Origin: UTCFX2 sp963726375
Lineage (GTDB): Bacteria; Chloroflexota; Anaerolineae; Anaerolineales; UBA4823
Direction of reading: 5' to 3'
DNA length: 64,000 nt
Assembly (NCBI GenBank): GCA_963726375.1
Contig: CAVSCE010000010.1
Span: 1-64,000 of the forward strand
The translations under genes and the position numbers were made by a program. Every line of letters begins with the position of its first letter. Within the stretch, counting starts at the first letter, position 1. The notes under the pieces were generated by a model that saw nothing but the letters and a program-made list of their open reading frames with translations, was not told the DNA's origin and ran no database searches. This document shows positions 1-9,932 of the stretch, in pieces.

Positions 1-647
1 TCGGCGAGCAGGTAGAGGTTGTGCTCCAGCGTCGCCGCGTTGACGATCACCGCCGCCGCGTCCGGTCGGTCGAAGATCAGGGCTTTGCGCACCGACCGCT
101 CTTCCTCGATCGTCCCGCTCAGGCCGTAGGTGCCCGGCAGGTCGATCACTTCGATCGCTGCGCCGTCAAGCTGGCAGAATGCGGTTTTTTGCTCGCTTGT
201 TTTCCCGGGCCAGTTGCCGACGTATTGGGCGCTCCCGGTGACTTTATTGAAAATGGTTGACTTGCCGACGTTGGGTTGGCCGACCAGCGCCAGGCGCAGC
301 GGGCTGATCATCCTCACCGGTACAAGCGCAGAAACCAGCTCATTCGCAGGGAGCGTCGCTGCCATTGCGCCCTTCCATTCGACCAGGATTTGAGACGCTT
401 CTCCATGCCCGAGCGCCACCCTCGCCTCGCGCACGCAGGCGATCAGCGAACCCGGGCGGCAGTTCTGCAGGATGATGACCTCCACGCCCGGCGTAAACCC
501 CAGCGCGGCCATCCGGCTGTGCAGCCCGCCTCCCCCGTGGATCTCAACCACCCTGCCGTGCTCCCCCGTGAGCATGTCGCACAGCGGGATCAATCCTGGC
601 TGACTCTGTTTGCCTTCTCTTCGGCGTCTTCTGTGAGGTCGGAACAT
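1..647 (-). CDS. feoB: FeoA-FeoB fusion ferrous iron transporter, C-terminal part outside window
   Basis: GTP-dependent Fe(II) uptake protein of the inner membrane; 215 residues are visible and the frame is open to the window edge. Residues about 20-95 form a FeoA (SH3-like) domain, followed in the same frame by the FeoB G domain: G1 GQPNVGKS at 123-130, NWPGKT at 145-150 and G3 DLPGTY at 169-174. FeoA and FeoB are usually separate genes; here codons were followed without a break, so the fusion is real in this sequence. The start is ATG at 647, 7 bp after the fur stop, so the gene is very likely cotranscribed with fur from the promoter overlapping the Fur box at 1148-1172. An upstream arginine run (residues 6-10) is odd for FeoA and may mean the true start is one of the later codons. 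The membrane domain is not visible. Confidence 0.93.
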   Translation of the reverse strand, partial: MFRPHRRRRREGKQSQPGLIPLCDMLTGEHGRVVEIHGGGGLHSRMAALGFTPGVEVIILQNCRPGSLIACVREARVALGHGEASQILVEWKGAMAATLPANELVSALVPVRMISPLRLALVGQPNVGKSTIFNKVTGSAQYVGNWPGKTSEQKTAFCQLDGAAIEVIDLPGTYGLSGTIEEERSVRKALIFDRPDAAAVIVNAATLEHNLYLLA

Positions 648-654
648 GCTGCGC

Positions 655-1035
655 TTACCTTCTTTTAGTCTGGCACTCCGGGCAGTAGCCCTGGACGATC
701 AGGCGAGTTTGCTTCACCCGGATGCCTTTGCTTTCGAGCCTCGGGACCACGGTTTCGCTGATCTCCGGCGCCTGGAATTCGATCACCTGCCGGCAGCCCA
801 GGCAGGTGAAGTGATAATGCGCCTGTTCCGCTGCCGCCTCAAAATGCCCGTGCTCCTCGCCGAGCTTGTGCTCGTCGACCAGACCCAGGCTCTTCAGCAG
901 CCCGAGCGTCCGGTAGACCGTTGCCAGGCTGATGCGCGGGTCGCTGTGACGGACCTGGTCGTGGATCGCTTCTGCGTCCAGGTGGTCCTGGCTGTGCTGC
1001 AGCACCTGCAGCACCAGCCGGCGTTGGTGGGTCAT
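655..1035 (-). CDS. fur: Fur-family metal-responsive repressor
   Basis: Metalloregulator of 126 residues that binds AT-rich operators when loaded with metal. The winged helix includes SLATVYRTLGLL (36-47), the usual Fur recognition-helix region, and the dimer domain carries two CxxC pairs (C78/C81 and C118/C121) that would hold the structural zinc. The ATG start is only five codons after an in-frame TGA, so no longer N-terminus is possible. It is the first gene of a fur-feoAB operon. A near-palindromic Fur-type box lies about 115 bp upstream, which suggests autoregulation and iron control of uptake. Fur rather than Zur or PerR is inferred from the feo neighbour and the box sequence; the paralogues cannot be separated by motif alone. 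Confidence 0.92.
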   Translation of the reverse strand: MTHQRRLVLQVLQHSQDHLDAEAIHDQVRHSDPRISLATVYRTLGLLKSLGLVDEHKLGEEHGHFEAAAEQAHYHFTCLGCRQVIEFQAPEISETVVPRLESKGIRVKQTRLIVQGYCPECQTKRR

Positions 1036-1147
1036 CCGCAGGTTGTTCTCTCAACTGCCGCTTGAAAGCTGATCGTTGGGTCCATGAGCGTACTTTTACT
1101 CGATTGGTTGTCTGAGATTAACAACCGTTTTTTTGTTTTTGGCCGTT

Positions 1148-1172
1148 ATTGATAATAATTATTATTAGCAAT
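1148..1172. promoter_or_regulatory. Fur box-like palindrome
   Basis: The stretch ATTGATAATAATTATTATTA and its next five bases form an imperfect palindrome that differs little from its own reverse complement and resembles the classic GATAAT-repeat Fur box. It lies upstream of fur-feoAB in an AT-rich gap (1036-1343) that otherwise shows nothing recognisable. Confidence 0.75.
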
Positions 1173-1343
1173 GATACCCCCAAAACGAGAAGAAATCAAG
1201 TGAAGGATGTCACAAATTTCAGAATCGAAATCAATTCTATAAAAGATGAAAGCGAAGAAAAACAGCCGCATCCCAATCAGAAGACTACGAATGAAGCTGC
1301 CTCCCAAAGATAGTTGATCTGTTGACTCCGTGAAATCGGCAGG

Positions 1344-1854
1344 TTACTCCTTGCTGCGCTGAGAATACCAACCGATCTGGACGTTTTGCTGGTGGTCAAA
1401 ATCCGGAAAATACGGCTTGATATCCAGCAGGGGAGTGCCGTCGAGCACGTCCACCCCTTCGATATGCAGGATGTTGTCCACCCTGGCTAGTAAGTCGCAC
1501 GATCGACAGCCCGATCTGGTTCGGACGGCGGGGATAGCGCGTTGCAAAACAGGCCGTGTTTTCGGTCGTCCAGGAACGGCTGGACGAGCAGGTCACAGCC
1601 TTCCGAGCGGTGGAAATGGTAGATCAAATAGATATGCGAAAAGCCTTCGATGTCCTGAGCCCGGCCGAAAACTCGGGATAGACCTCCACCTGCCCGGCTG
1701 CCTGCGACCTGGAGGGCTGGATGGGTGTATCTTCCGGTACATGAAACGGTGAGTGGATCAGTCCGATCGGTTGAAACCAGATAGCTTCGGGCAAGTGATT
1801 TTCCTCAGCGCTGAAGCAGCGTCGATGGAATTTCGGGCATCTCGAAAGATCCAT
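1344..1854 (-). CDS. trmO: TsaA/TrmO-like tRNA m6t6A37 methyltransferase, frame broken
   Basis: TrmO uses SAM to N6-methylate t6A37 in tRNA. Family landmarks appear in order but in three frames: IGLIHSPF and QPSRSQAAG near the N-terminus, a PFLDD segment, FATRYPRRPNQIGLS in the middle, and VLDGTPLLDIKPYFPDFD towards the C-terminus. Homology picks up directly after each break (near 1560 and 1485), as expected for sequencing indels; a decaying gene is the alternative. The N-terminal 25 residues from ATG 1854 do not resemble the family, so the real start may be closer to 1780. It follows the NifX-like gene on the same strand with a 25-bp gap. Confidence 0.75.
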
Positions 1855-1879
1855 GCGGCCGGCTGCAGCTCGAATGCGG

Positions 1880-2056
1880 TCAATGCAGCCTGTCCGTCAA
1901 ATCCTCGATTTCACCCTTCGAGTAGGCCGTGACTGCTTCGTCGATGCTGGCGATATCGGTTACGACCGGTCGTATCCCCAGCTGCTGCATGCTGATGTAG
2001 GCGCCGCGCCCCATCCCGCGGCAGAGCAGCGCTTCGCAGTCGGCGATCTCATTCAT
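1880..2056 (-). CDS. NifX/NifB-type dinitrogenase cofactor-domain protein, short
   Basis: A 58-residue protein not covered by longer reading frames. The sequence has the features of the Fe-Mo cofactor biosynthesis domain (NifX, NafY, NifB C-terminus, MTH1175-like): CEALLCRGMGRGAYISM, then LGIRPVVTDIASIDEAVTAY and a final KGEIEDL. Normal members have about 110-120 residues, so the N-terminal strand-helix half is missing, either lost or hidden by a frameshift upstream of 2056. Such stand-alone proteins outside nif clusters are thought to handle Fe-S or Mo cofactors. The upstream region carries two AT-rich palindromes (2081-2099, 2113-2135). Confidence 0.55.
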   Translation of the reverse strand: MNEIADCEALLCRGMGRGAYISMQQLGIRPVVTDIASIDEAVTAYSKGEIEDLTDRLH

Positions 2057-2080
2057 CCAATTTACTCTCGACAGATATAC

Positions 2081-2135
2081 TATTATTATAGTAATAATAA
2101 TCGATAATATATCAATATATATTACTAATATATTG
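2081..2135. promoter_or_regulatory. Two AT-rich palindromes between divergent genes
   Basis: TATTATTA-TAG-TAATAATA (2081-2099) is a perfect 8-bp inverted repeat. Fourteen bases further on, CAATATAT-N7-ATATATTG (2113-2135) is a second perfect 8-bp inverted repeat. Both sit between the NifX-like gene (leftward) and mgtC (rightward). The first resembles the Fur-type box at 1148 in composition and could be an iron operator; this is inference. Confidence 0.5.
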
Positions 2136-2229
2136 GTATATTTATACTAATCGGGAAATCCATAATATCCCCATCCCACCCGGCGTTTCGCTCTTATAAT
2201 AACTATGCAGGCCAAGGAGGTCCTCTGCC

Positions 2230-2868
2230 GTGGTCTTTTACCCCGAAGATATTCTAAAAATTGTCCTGGCGCTGCTCGCAGGCGGTCTGATCGGGACCGA
2301 GCGCGAGTTCCGCGACAAAGCCGCCGGTTTCCGGACGATGATCTTCATCTGCCTGGGCGCAGCGCTTTTCACGATGTTTTCGATCCGCCTGGGGGGCGCG
2401 GTCGAAAACACCCGGATCGCCGCCAACGTCGTCGTCGGGGTCGGTTTCCTGGGGGCTGGCGTGATCATGCGTGAGAGCGGCGGCCGCGTGACCGGCCTGA
2501 CGACCGCCGCCACCATCTGGCTGGTTGCCGCCCTTGGGGTTGGCATCGGCGGCGGCTTTTATCTGCTCGCCGGCATCGCCGCGGTCATCGCATTTCTGGT
2601 GCTGTGGGCCTTCCCCCGCCTGGAGGCCGTCATGGAGCGAACCCATTTCGAGCATGCCTATGAAATTACTTCCCAGCTTCAAATCGAGATGCTGCCGAGG
2701 CTGCAGGCTGTCTTTCAAGAGTGCGGCCTGCGCGCCCGCTGCTACCGCCAGTCAAAGATCGGCGGTCGGATGCTGTCCTTCTGGTACGTCAGCGGGCCGG
2801 TCCGATCCCACCAGATGCTGATGCAGCGCCTGCTGGTCGAGCCGGACGTGCTCGAGTTTGAATCATGA
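2230..2868 (+). CDS. MgtC/SapB-family membrane protein
   Basis: A 212-residue inner-membrane protein with about four N-terminal helices including the family signatures GVGFLGAGVIM and GLTTAATIWLVAALG, followed by a soluble ACT-like C-terminal domain (about residue 135 on). MgtC proteins modulate growth under low Mg2+ and affect the F1Fo ATPase in pathogens; the role in environmental bacteria is not known. The GTG start is chosen because AAGGAGG lies at 2216-2222, eight bases upstream. The stop overlaps the next start (ATGA at 2865), so it is translationally coupled to the PPSR-family gene. Confidence 0.88.
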   Translation: MVFYPEDILKIVLALLAGGLIGTEREFRDKAAGFRTMIFICLGAALFTMFSIRLGGAVENTRIAANVVVGVGFLGAGVIMRESGGRVTGLTTAATIWLVAALGVGIGGGFYLLAGIAAVIAFLVLWAFPRLEAVMERTHFEHAYEITSQLQIEMLPRLQAVFQECGLRARCYRQSKIGGRMLSFWYVSGPVRSHQMLMQRLLVEPDVLEFES

Positions 2869-3693
2869 AGCCTCCTTCGATCCATATCGTCTCCGGCGGT
2901 GTGGGAGCGAGCGGGGAGGTGATCGTCAACACGGTCCTGGCACAGTTTCCCGGCGCCTCGCTGCGGCTGATCGTGATCCCGCATGTTCGCGACGATCGCC
3001 GGCTGGACGAGGTGGTCCTCGAAGCGCAGCAGGAAGAAGCTGTCCTCGTACACACGATGGTCGACCCGAACCTGCGCCGCCTGCTGATCGAGCGCTGCGA
3101 ATGGCTCGGTGTCCCGGCGATCGACCTGATGGGACCGCTCTTCGAGTCCCTCGAATCAGAGTTGGGTCAAAAGCCCCTCGGCCAGCCTGGGATTGTACCG
3201 CCAGCTGAAGAAAGATTATTTCGAGCGGGTCGCGGCGATCGAGTACGCGATGGCGCACGACGACGGGCGCAATCCTTCGGGTTGGGAACAGGCGGACCTG
3301 CTGTTGATCGGCGTTTCCCGGGTCGGTAAGACCCCGCTCAGCCTCTACCTCTCGGTGCAGGGTTGGATGGCCGCCAACTACCCGTTCGTCCCAGGGCTGG
3401 ACCCACCAGAATCCCTCGACCGGGTCGACCCTCAGCGTGTCGTCGGGCTGACGATCGAGCCGGGTCAGCTGCTCGCGTTGCGTGAAGAACGCCAGCGCCG
3501 GATCGGTGCGATCGGCGTCGGCAGCTATACCGACCCGCAAAGCGTGTACGCTGAAATCGAGCTGGCCCGGGCTTTTTATAAGCGCAGGGGCTTCTCGATC
3601 CTGGACGTGACCGATAAGCCGATTGAGACCACCGCCGATGAAGTCACCCGCCTGATCGCGGCGCGCTTCCCGCAGAAAAGCCGGCTGGGGTGA
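2865..3693 (+). CDS. PPDK/PEP-synthase regulatory protein (PPSR family), one frameshift
   Basis: Bifunctional kinase/pyrophosphorylase that inactivates and reactivates pyruvate phosphate dikinase or PEP synthase by threonine phosphorylation, controlling glycolysis versus gluconeogenesis. The nucleotide-binding signature GVSRVGKTPLSLYLS is clear, as are the N-terminal HIVSGGVGASGE and the C-terminal DVTDKPIETTADEV. The N-terminal ~105 residues and the C-terminal 165 are in different frames with the break between about 3170 and 3193; both halves join in register with the family, giving about 275 residues, a normal length. Which dikinase it controls cannot be told, since neither gene is in the window. 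Confidence 0.87.
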
Positions 3694-3719
3694 TCCATTT
3701 CCTCCGCCTCGATAGGGTG

Positions 3720-3748
3720 TTTACAGGTACGGTGTGAAAATATATAAT
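3720..3748 (+). promoter_or_regulatory. Sigma-70-type promoter of the NHL gene
   Basis: TTTACA at 3720-3725, 17-bp spacer, TATAAT at 3743-3748, giving a leader of about 80 nt before ATG 3838. Confidence 0.65.
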
Positions 3749-3837
3749 ATCCGTGCCGTATATCACAATCGGGGGGAGTGCCCTTGATGTGAGCTTCAAC
3801 GTCAGTAAATAAAAATAGAATAGGGAAGGATTGCATA

Positions 3838-6800
3838 ATGAAAAATAAATTCTACATCGCGATCACGTTTGTTGCCGTTCTGACCATGCTGATCAGCGGA
3901 GCAGCAGCCGCCCAGTTCAGCTCAGCCGGCGACATGCCGCCTGAGGATCGCCCGGGCGCCGGTCCGGGGATACCCCTCAGCGGCCTTGACCTCCCTGAAG
4001 GCGGCTGGGACCGGCCGGTCCAATTCGCCTCGGAAACCGAGGCGCTGGGGCCTGAGGCAGCGCTCGTCACAACCGGCGCGCCCGGGCTGACCTTCTCGCA
4101 CGTCCAGACCTACGGCGTGCCCGAGCAGGCCTTCCTGGACGACACAACCCATTTTCACTACCCCTACGGCGTTTTCGCCCGCCAGGCCACCGTCTGGATC
4201 GCCGACTTCGGACGAGATGCGGGCGCTTAAATTCAATACCTCCGGCGTCTACCAGAACATGACCATCGGAAAAGCCGGTTTCCGCGAATATTACGAAGAT
4301 GACGGCATCTCGCTGGAATGGATCACGGATGTCGCCGAGGACGATGACGACAGCGTCTACCTCGTGGACGGCGGGGCAAACCACGTCGCCAAGTTCGATT
4401 CCAGCGGCAGTTACCTTTTCTCGTTTGGCGAAGTCTGGGGGGATGATTTTGACAACCCCTGGGGGATCGCGTTCGACAGCGCCAGCCGGGTCTTTATCAG
4501 CGACCGCTACAACAACCGCATCCGGATTTACGATAACACCGGTACGCACCTGACCGACTTTGGGTCTCAAGGGACCGGACCCTTGAATTTCAACCAGCCT
4601 ACCCACATCGCCCTGACCGGCAACCTGCTCTACGTCGCCGACCGGTCCAATCACCGGGTCCAGATTCTCAACGTCGCGGATGTCTACAACATCAGCTACG
4701 TCGCCACCCTCGGGACGGGCAGCGCCGGCAGTGCGAACGGGCAGTTCAACCGCCCGCAGGGGGTCGCTGTTAATACTTCTTATATATTTGTTGCCGATTC
4801 GAACAACAACCGGGTTCAGGTCTTCAACAACACGCCGCCTTACGGTTATGTGACCAAGTTCGGGAGCTACGGCTCAGCCCATGGGCAGCTCGACTGGCCG
4901 ACCGACGTCGCGGTCGATTCGGTCGGAAATGTTTACGTGGCTGACACCAACAACCACCGCATCGAAAAATTCACCAGCGCCTACAGCTACAACCTGACCT
5001 ACGGCACGACCGATGTGCCCTACGTCACCGACGCGTTCCATTACAACAATCCTTCCGGGGTCGCGCTGACGCCCGATGGCAGCGTCTTCATCAGCGAAGG
5101 CAGAGGCCGTCGGATTATGAAGCTCAATGGGGATGGGACGCAGGTCTGGACGGTCGGTACGCCAGGAGTGTCTCTGGAGGATAACTCCCATTTTGGCTGG
5201 CCGTCCGCGATCGCGGTCGGACCGGATGGGCGGGTCTTCGTCGTCGACCAGGATTTTGACCGTGTCCAGGTCTACAGCGGCGCCGGCGGCTACCTGACCA
5301 CGATCGGCGGCTACGGTTCCGGGGTCGGCCAGTTCGACCAGCCGATGGGCGTGGCGGTCGATAAAAATGGGAAGGTCTATGTCACAGACCGCTACAACTG
5401 CCGCTTCCAGGTCTTCGACAGCAGCCTGAGCTATCTCGCCCAGAAAGGCGCCTGCGGGTCCGGCCCAAGCCAGTTCAACCGCCCGATCGATATCGCAGTC
5501 GACTCGGCCAGCAGGATATATGTCGTCGACCAGAATAACCACCGCGTCCAGCTCTTCGACTCAACCTCAACTACCTGCGCTCGATCGGGACGGGCGTCTC
5601 TGGCCGTACCTACGGCACGCTGCGCTATCCCTCTGCGGTCGCCGTGGACGGCTTGGACCGGGTCTACATCGCCGATGCCTGGGGCGATTACATCAAAGTC
5701 TACGACAAAGACGGCAAGTTCCTGGACTGCATCGAGAACGGTTGGGGCAGCTTCCAGGGCGTGTTCCGCTCGAGCTCATGGGCTTGCTGCAGACGCGACC
5801 GGCCACCTTTACTATGGCCGACGAGCTCAGCAATACGGTCAAGAAATATATCCCAACCGCATACCCGGGCTGGCGCCAGGTCAACGTGACCGGCTTCGGA
5901 AGTAATTACAATTGGGGCGTCTGGTCGATGACAGAGTTCGGCGGCGCGCTTTTACGCCTCAACCGCAACCTGGTATGGGGCCGGCGCAGAGCTCTATTCC
6001 TACAGTGCTGGCAGCTGGGCGCAGGTGATGACCGGTGGATTCCTCGATCAGACCAATATCGCCGTCGATGCTTTCGAAACATTCAACGGAAAGCTGTACG
6101 CCGGCACCTGGAACGAGCTCGACACCGGCGGATCAAACGGCGGGCAGATCTTGCGCACCGCGACACCTCAGACCGGCGGCTGGGAGAAGGTCGTCGACGA
6201 CGGCTTTACCGGTCCGACCAATTCCGAAATCCTTTCGCTCAAAGCCTTTAATGGCTGGCTCTACGCCGGCACGTGGAGCGCGGATACCGGCGTCCATGGT
6301 GCAGAGATCTACCGCTCCGACACCGGCGACTTGAACGACTGGGATGTCGTCTATAACAGCTCGGTCCCAGGCTACTCCACTCCCGGTGCGGTCATGGTGA
6401 TGGAAGTCTTTGACGGTTTCCTGTATGCCGGTTTAATGAACTGGAACACTTCTGGAGCAGAGCTCTGGCGCACTTCCGACGGCACGACCTGGATGCTTGT
6501 GAACGACCCACGGCTTTAACGACCCAAATAACCGCCGGATCATGTCGCTCGAGGTGTTTGACGGGCAGCTTTATGCCGGCACCCAGAACTATAATTCAGG
6601 ACTTGGTTCATCGTTGGGCGCCCAGGTCTGGCGATCGCCGGACGGCACAACCTGGGAAAAGGTCGTCGATGCCGGCTTTAGCGACGTGGATAACTGGGGC
6701 GTCGGCGGGCTGGTCACCTATCGCGGCCAGATTTACGCCATCACCAACCAGTATCATTACGCCGATTCAGCGGAGACCAGGGGCATGGAAGTCTGGCGCT

Positions 6801-7006
6801 CCAGTACAGGCAATTTGAACAGCTGGGAGCGGGTCGGCTGGCACGCTTTTGGAGCGAGCAGCCCTCGCTGTCCCATTTACTGGGCCGGGAAGCCCAGGTG
6901 TCCGATGATTTGCTGTATATCGGCACGAACAACAACTGGCTCGGCGGCGGGCGGGTCTGGGAATTCATGCCCGAATTCGATCTATCTGCCGGTTATCCGC
7001 CATTAG
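3838..7006 (+). CDS. Secreted NHL-repeat beta-propeller protein with YLPV tail, frameshifted
   Basis: Exported protein of about 1050 residues. It starts with a signal peptide (MKNKF..., AAA-AQF cleavage region). From about 4230 to 5800 there are at least eight NHL repeats of the type GIAFDSASRVFISDRYNNRI, which fold as a beta-propeller. The C-terminal third has Kelch-like blades with repeated FDGxLYAGT..N and AQVWRSPDGTTW. It ends NSIYLPVIRH-stop. Frames change near 4200, 5560, 5790, 5970, 6515 and 6860, each time with repeat register kept, so it is treated as one gene. No enzyme domain is visible; binding or scaffolding outside the cell is the most that can be inferred. A strong terminator follows at 7036. 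Confidence 0.8.
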
Positions 7007-7035
7007 CCGGGTCCGCACCCACTCGTCCTCCGCAT

Positions 7036-7068
7036 AAAACAGGTCAGGCCGAAAGCCTGACCTGTTTT
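7036..7068 (+). terminator. Rho-independent terminator after the NHL gene
   Basis: Perfect 14-bp stem AAAACAGGTCAGGC / GCCTGACCTGTTTT with a five-base loop, 30 bp after the stop codon. Confidence 0.85.
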
Positions 7069-7099
7069 AGTCATCTGGCTTGTTCTCCCCCTCCCAACG

Positions 7100-7304
7100 T
7101 CTTGCGAGCAATCTGTTTCCTGAGCAATCTTCTTTCCTTGCGAGCGTTCTATGCGAAGCAATCTCCTTTCCTTGCGAGCGTTCTATGCGGCATCCTGTCC
7201 TTGCGAGCGTTCTATGCGAAGCAATCTCCTTTCCTTGTGGACGTTCTTTGCGAACCTGTCCACCTGTCATCGTTCTTCGAGGACGATCTATGTGGAGCAA
7301 TCGC
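7100..7304. repeat. Interspersed intergenic repeat cluster
   Basis: Three head-to-tail copies of a 34-bp unit beginning CCTTGCGAGCGTTCTATGCG (7136, 7170 shortened, 7199), a degenerate fourth copy from 7233, and a further element at 7247-7304 that matches the reverse complement of 34024-34076. The TTGCGAGC...GCAATCTCC pattern resembles the 'cattgcgag-gcaatctc' intergenic repeats seen in many bacterial genomes. Short frames here translate only the repeat and are not genes. Confidence 0.75.
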
Positions 7305-7514
7305 CTCCCTTCCATGCATGCGATTTTCACTCCTTCAGAAAGAAAGAAAAAAAACCAGCCCAAAAATCCATTGATTTATTTTGGAAAGATGTCATAATCA
7401 TATTGCAAGTCGAATCAGCAGCTTCTGCAGGGCCCATGGGTAGCCGCTGACGCGCTGGTGCAATTGTAAGGAAATTGCAAGGGAACGGGCCAATCCGATC
7501 GGTCTGAGCAACTG

Positions 7515-7520
7515 TATAAT
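7515..7520 (+). promoter_or_regulatory. Possible -10 box of the SBBP gene
   Basis: TATAAT preceded directly by TG; no convincing -35 hexamer at the right distance. The leader to ATG 7566 would be about 40 nt with GGAGG at 7551. The rest of 7305-7565 shows nothing recognisable. Confidence 0.35.
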
Positions 7521-7565
7521 GGGTTCAATCGTCTCGCTCTTTCGTGTTTTGGAGGGAAAAAACAA

Positions 7566-9080
7566 ATGGAATACCGGAAAAAACCTCTGCTGAAACAGCG
7601 TCGCCGGGTCGGATTCGGCTGGCTGTTGATGGGATTGATCTTCTGTGTTTCGCTTCTTTCGCCCGGCAGCCTTGCTGCCGCCTCACAAATGGAGGATCCG
7701 CTCCCCAGATATGACTGGCATACCTTCCTGGGTTCCGCCGACACGGATTACGGCTTCGACATCGCCGTGGACTTCGAGCAGAACCTTGTCATCGTCGGAG
7801 CGAGTGATGAATCCTGGGACGGTCCGGCTGGAGAGTCCCCGCTCCATGCCTACACCGACAACTCCGACCTCTTCGTGCTCAAGCTGGATCCTGACGGCAC
7901 CTACCTCTGGCATACCTTCTACGGCGGCTCGGCGAACGACGAAGGCCGCCAGGTCGCCGTGGACAGCCTGGGCAACGTCTATGTCGCCGCGTTCAGCTAT
8001 GCGACCTGGCAGGGGGATGGAAATACCGACCCGCTGGTCGCTTTTCACGGCAGCATCGACGCCTCGTTGGTGAAGCTCGATAAGGACGGCGCTTACCAGT
8101 GGCATGCCTTCTATGGGGTCTCTGTCACAGAGGAGCTCGGCTTCGGCGTTGCGCTCGACAGCAGTGATGATCCGACCTTCGTGATGTTCAACAACGGGAC
8201 CTGGAACGGTCCTTCGGACCAGCTCCCGCTCCACGCTTTCACGGCTGGTGGGACGAATCTCTCCGCGTTAAAGCTCAGCAGCGCCGGCGTCTACCAGTGG
8301 CATACCTTCTATCCCGGCACCCCCGCCCTGGGGCTCGATTTCGACGCGGACAACCATCTCTACCTGGCAGCTTCATCTGGGGTCGATTGGACCGGCCCAG
8401 CCGGCGAAACCCCGATCCATCCCCGGGCTGGAGACAAAGATTTGATGCTGGTCAAACTGGACAGCAGCGGCGCCTACCTCTGGCACACCTTTCACGGTTC
8501 GGGCGCCGGCGATTATTCCTATGATATCCAGACTGACAGCCTTGGGAATCCGGTTGTGGCAGGTTCCTGCAATCAGACCTGGGACGGTCCTGCCGGAGAA
8601 GATCCGCTCAATCCTTTACCGGGCTCTTTGATTTTGTTGCGCTGAAGCTGGATTCCGGCGGCGCCTACCAGTGGCATACGTTCTATGGATCGGATGCGGA
8701 CGACTTCTCTCTCAGCCTGGCGCTGGATACCGCAGACCGGGTTTCGCTTATCGGTCACAGTGCGAAGGCCTGGGACGGCCCGGATGGCGCCCTCCCGCTT
8801 TATCCGTACACAGGTGGCATGGACCTGACGGTAGTCAGCCTGACCGACGCCGGAGAATACCGCTGGCACACTTTCTTCGGCTCTTCCGGCACGGACAACG
8901 GCGAAGTCACCGCGTTTGATCGAGAAGGAAACCTCTTCATCGTTGGCGGAAGCAAGGTCCACCTGGCGCGTGTACCCTGAAGTCTCGCCTCTACACGAGC
9001 ACTCTACTGGAGATTTCGACCTGGTTTTGGTGAAGATGGTGACTTTCTATAAGACATATCTGCCGGTCATCGCGAACTGA
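7566..9080 (+). CDS. Secreted SBBP beta-propeller repeat protein with YLPV tail, frameshifted
   Basis: About 505 residues. A signal peptide (hydrophobic segment, GSLAAAS cleavage region) is followed by seven or eight SBBP-type repeats built around WHTFYGG...DxxxDIAVDSxGNVYVAG and a WDGPAGExPLH motif, as in seven-bladed propellers. It ends YKTYLPVIAN-stop. Frames shift near 8630 and 8975; reading through both restores the repeat and the tail. ATG 7566 has GGAGG ten bases upstream. No catalytic motif is seen. It converges on the ABC permease gene 66 bp downstream, with a weak TTCGG/CCGAA hairpin plus T5 (9089-9119) between. Confidence 0.8.
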
Positions 9081-9146
9081 AAGAAAGCCAGCTTCGGCTC
9101 GGGAATAACCGAATTTTTGTGCCGGTCATTCGGAGAAAAGGAAGGA

Positions 9147-9932
9147 TCAGCTGCTCGCCCCGCTGTAGCGCCGCACGCCGGCCTTCCAGACGCGGGTAGC
9201 AATGAAAAAAGCCGCCGCTCCGACGCCAGGAAAGCAGCACCTGCCAGCCCCCCAGCTGGCCGCGCAGCGCCTGCATCGGGACGGTCGTCGCAACCGCGAT
9301 CGGCACCACGAAGGTCACGATCAGCCGCAGCCAGGCCGGGTAGACGCTCACCGGGTAGCGGCCCGTGTCCATCAGCGCCTGCAGGATGGTGACGTTGTTG
9401 TCGAACTTGACAAACCAGAAGGTCAGCGCGATCAGCACAACCCACAGGCTGTAGATCACCAGCGCCCCTGAGACCGCCAGCAGGATGAAGGCGGCCAGGC
9501 TGGCGGAGTGACGGCGTGTCGCCGCTCATCCGGATCCCGACCGCGATCAGGATCACTGCCAGCGCCAGGTCCCAGATCCTCCAGACGACGATTCGAGAAA
9601 AGCTGACCAGGAACAGGCTGTTGGCCGGCTGCAGGAGCGTGTAGTCGAGCGATCCGTCGCGCACGCTGGTGTTGAATTTCTCGGTCGCCGGCCAGATCAC
9701 CGCCGCCATCAGCAGGTTCATCAGCCGGAACACGCCGAGCAGCGTGATCAGCTGCCCCCGGCCCCCACCCGGCGAGCGTGTCGGTGTTGCTGAAGATGAT
9801 CCGCAATCCCAGCAGCTCCCAGCCCAGCCACATGATGTTGATCAGGATGTTCACGACCGTATCCGCCCGGTACGCCAGGGCGATCTGCAGGTTCACCTTC
9901 AAAAATACTCCGATCAGCTTCAGCGCAGCCAT
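9147..9932 (-). CDS. ABC-2 type permease (COG3694-like), frameshifted
   Basis: Integral membrane subunit of the export cassette with the downstream-numbered ATPase. The N-terminus reads MAALKLIGVFLKVNLQIALAY, followed by a hydrophobic helix, NTDTLAGWG, and several more membrane helices; the end is VRRYSGASS. Frame changes occur near 9770, 9505 and 9230, after which about 262 residues result, normal for PF06182-type permeases. Its ATG (9932) abuts the stop codon of the preceding permease with no gap, so translation is coupled. It differs from the other two permeases and probably forms the heterodimer partner. Confidence 0.78.

Noticed and set aside
7067..7450. Several overlapping 95-160-residue frames
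   Set aside because: They translate the tandem intergenic repeat and the terminator; repeated RAFYAKQSPF strings are a by-product.
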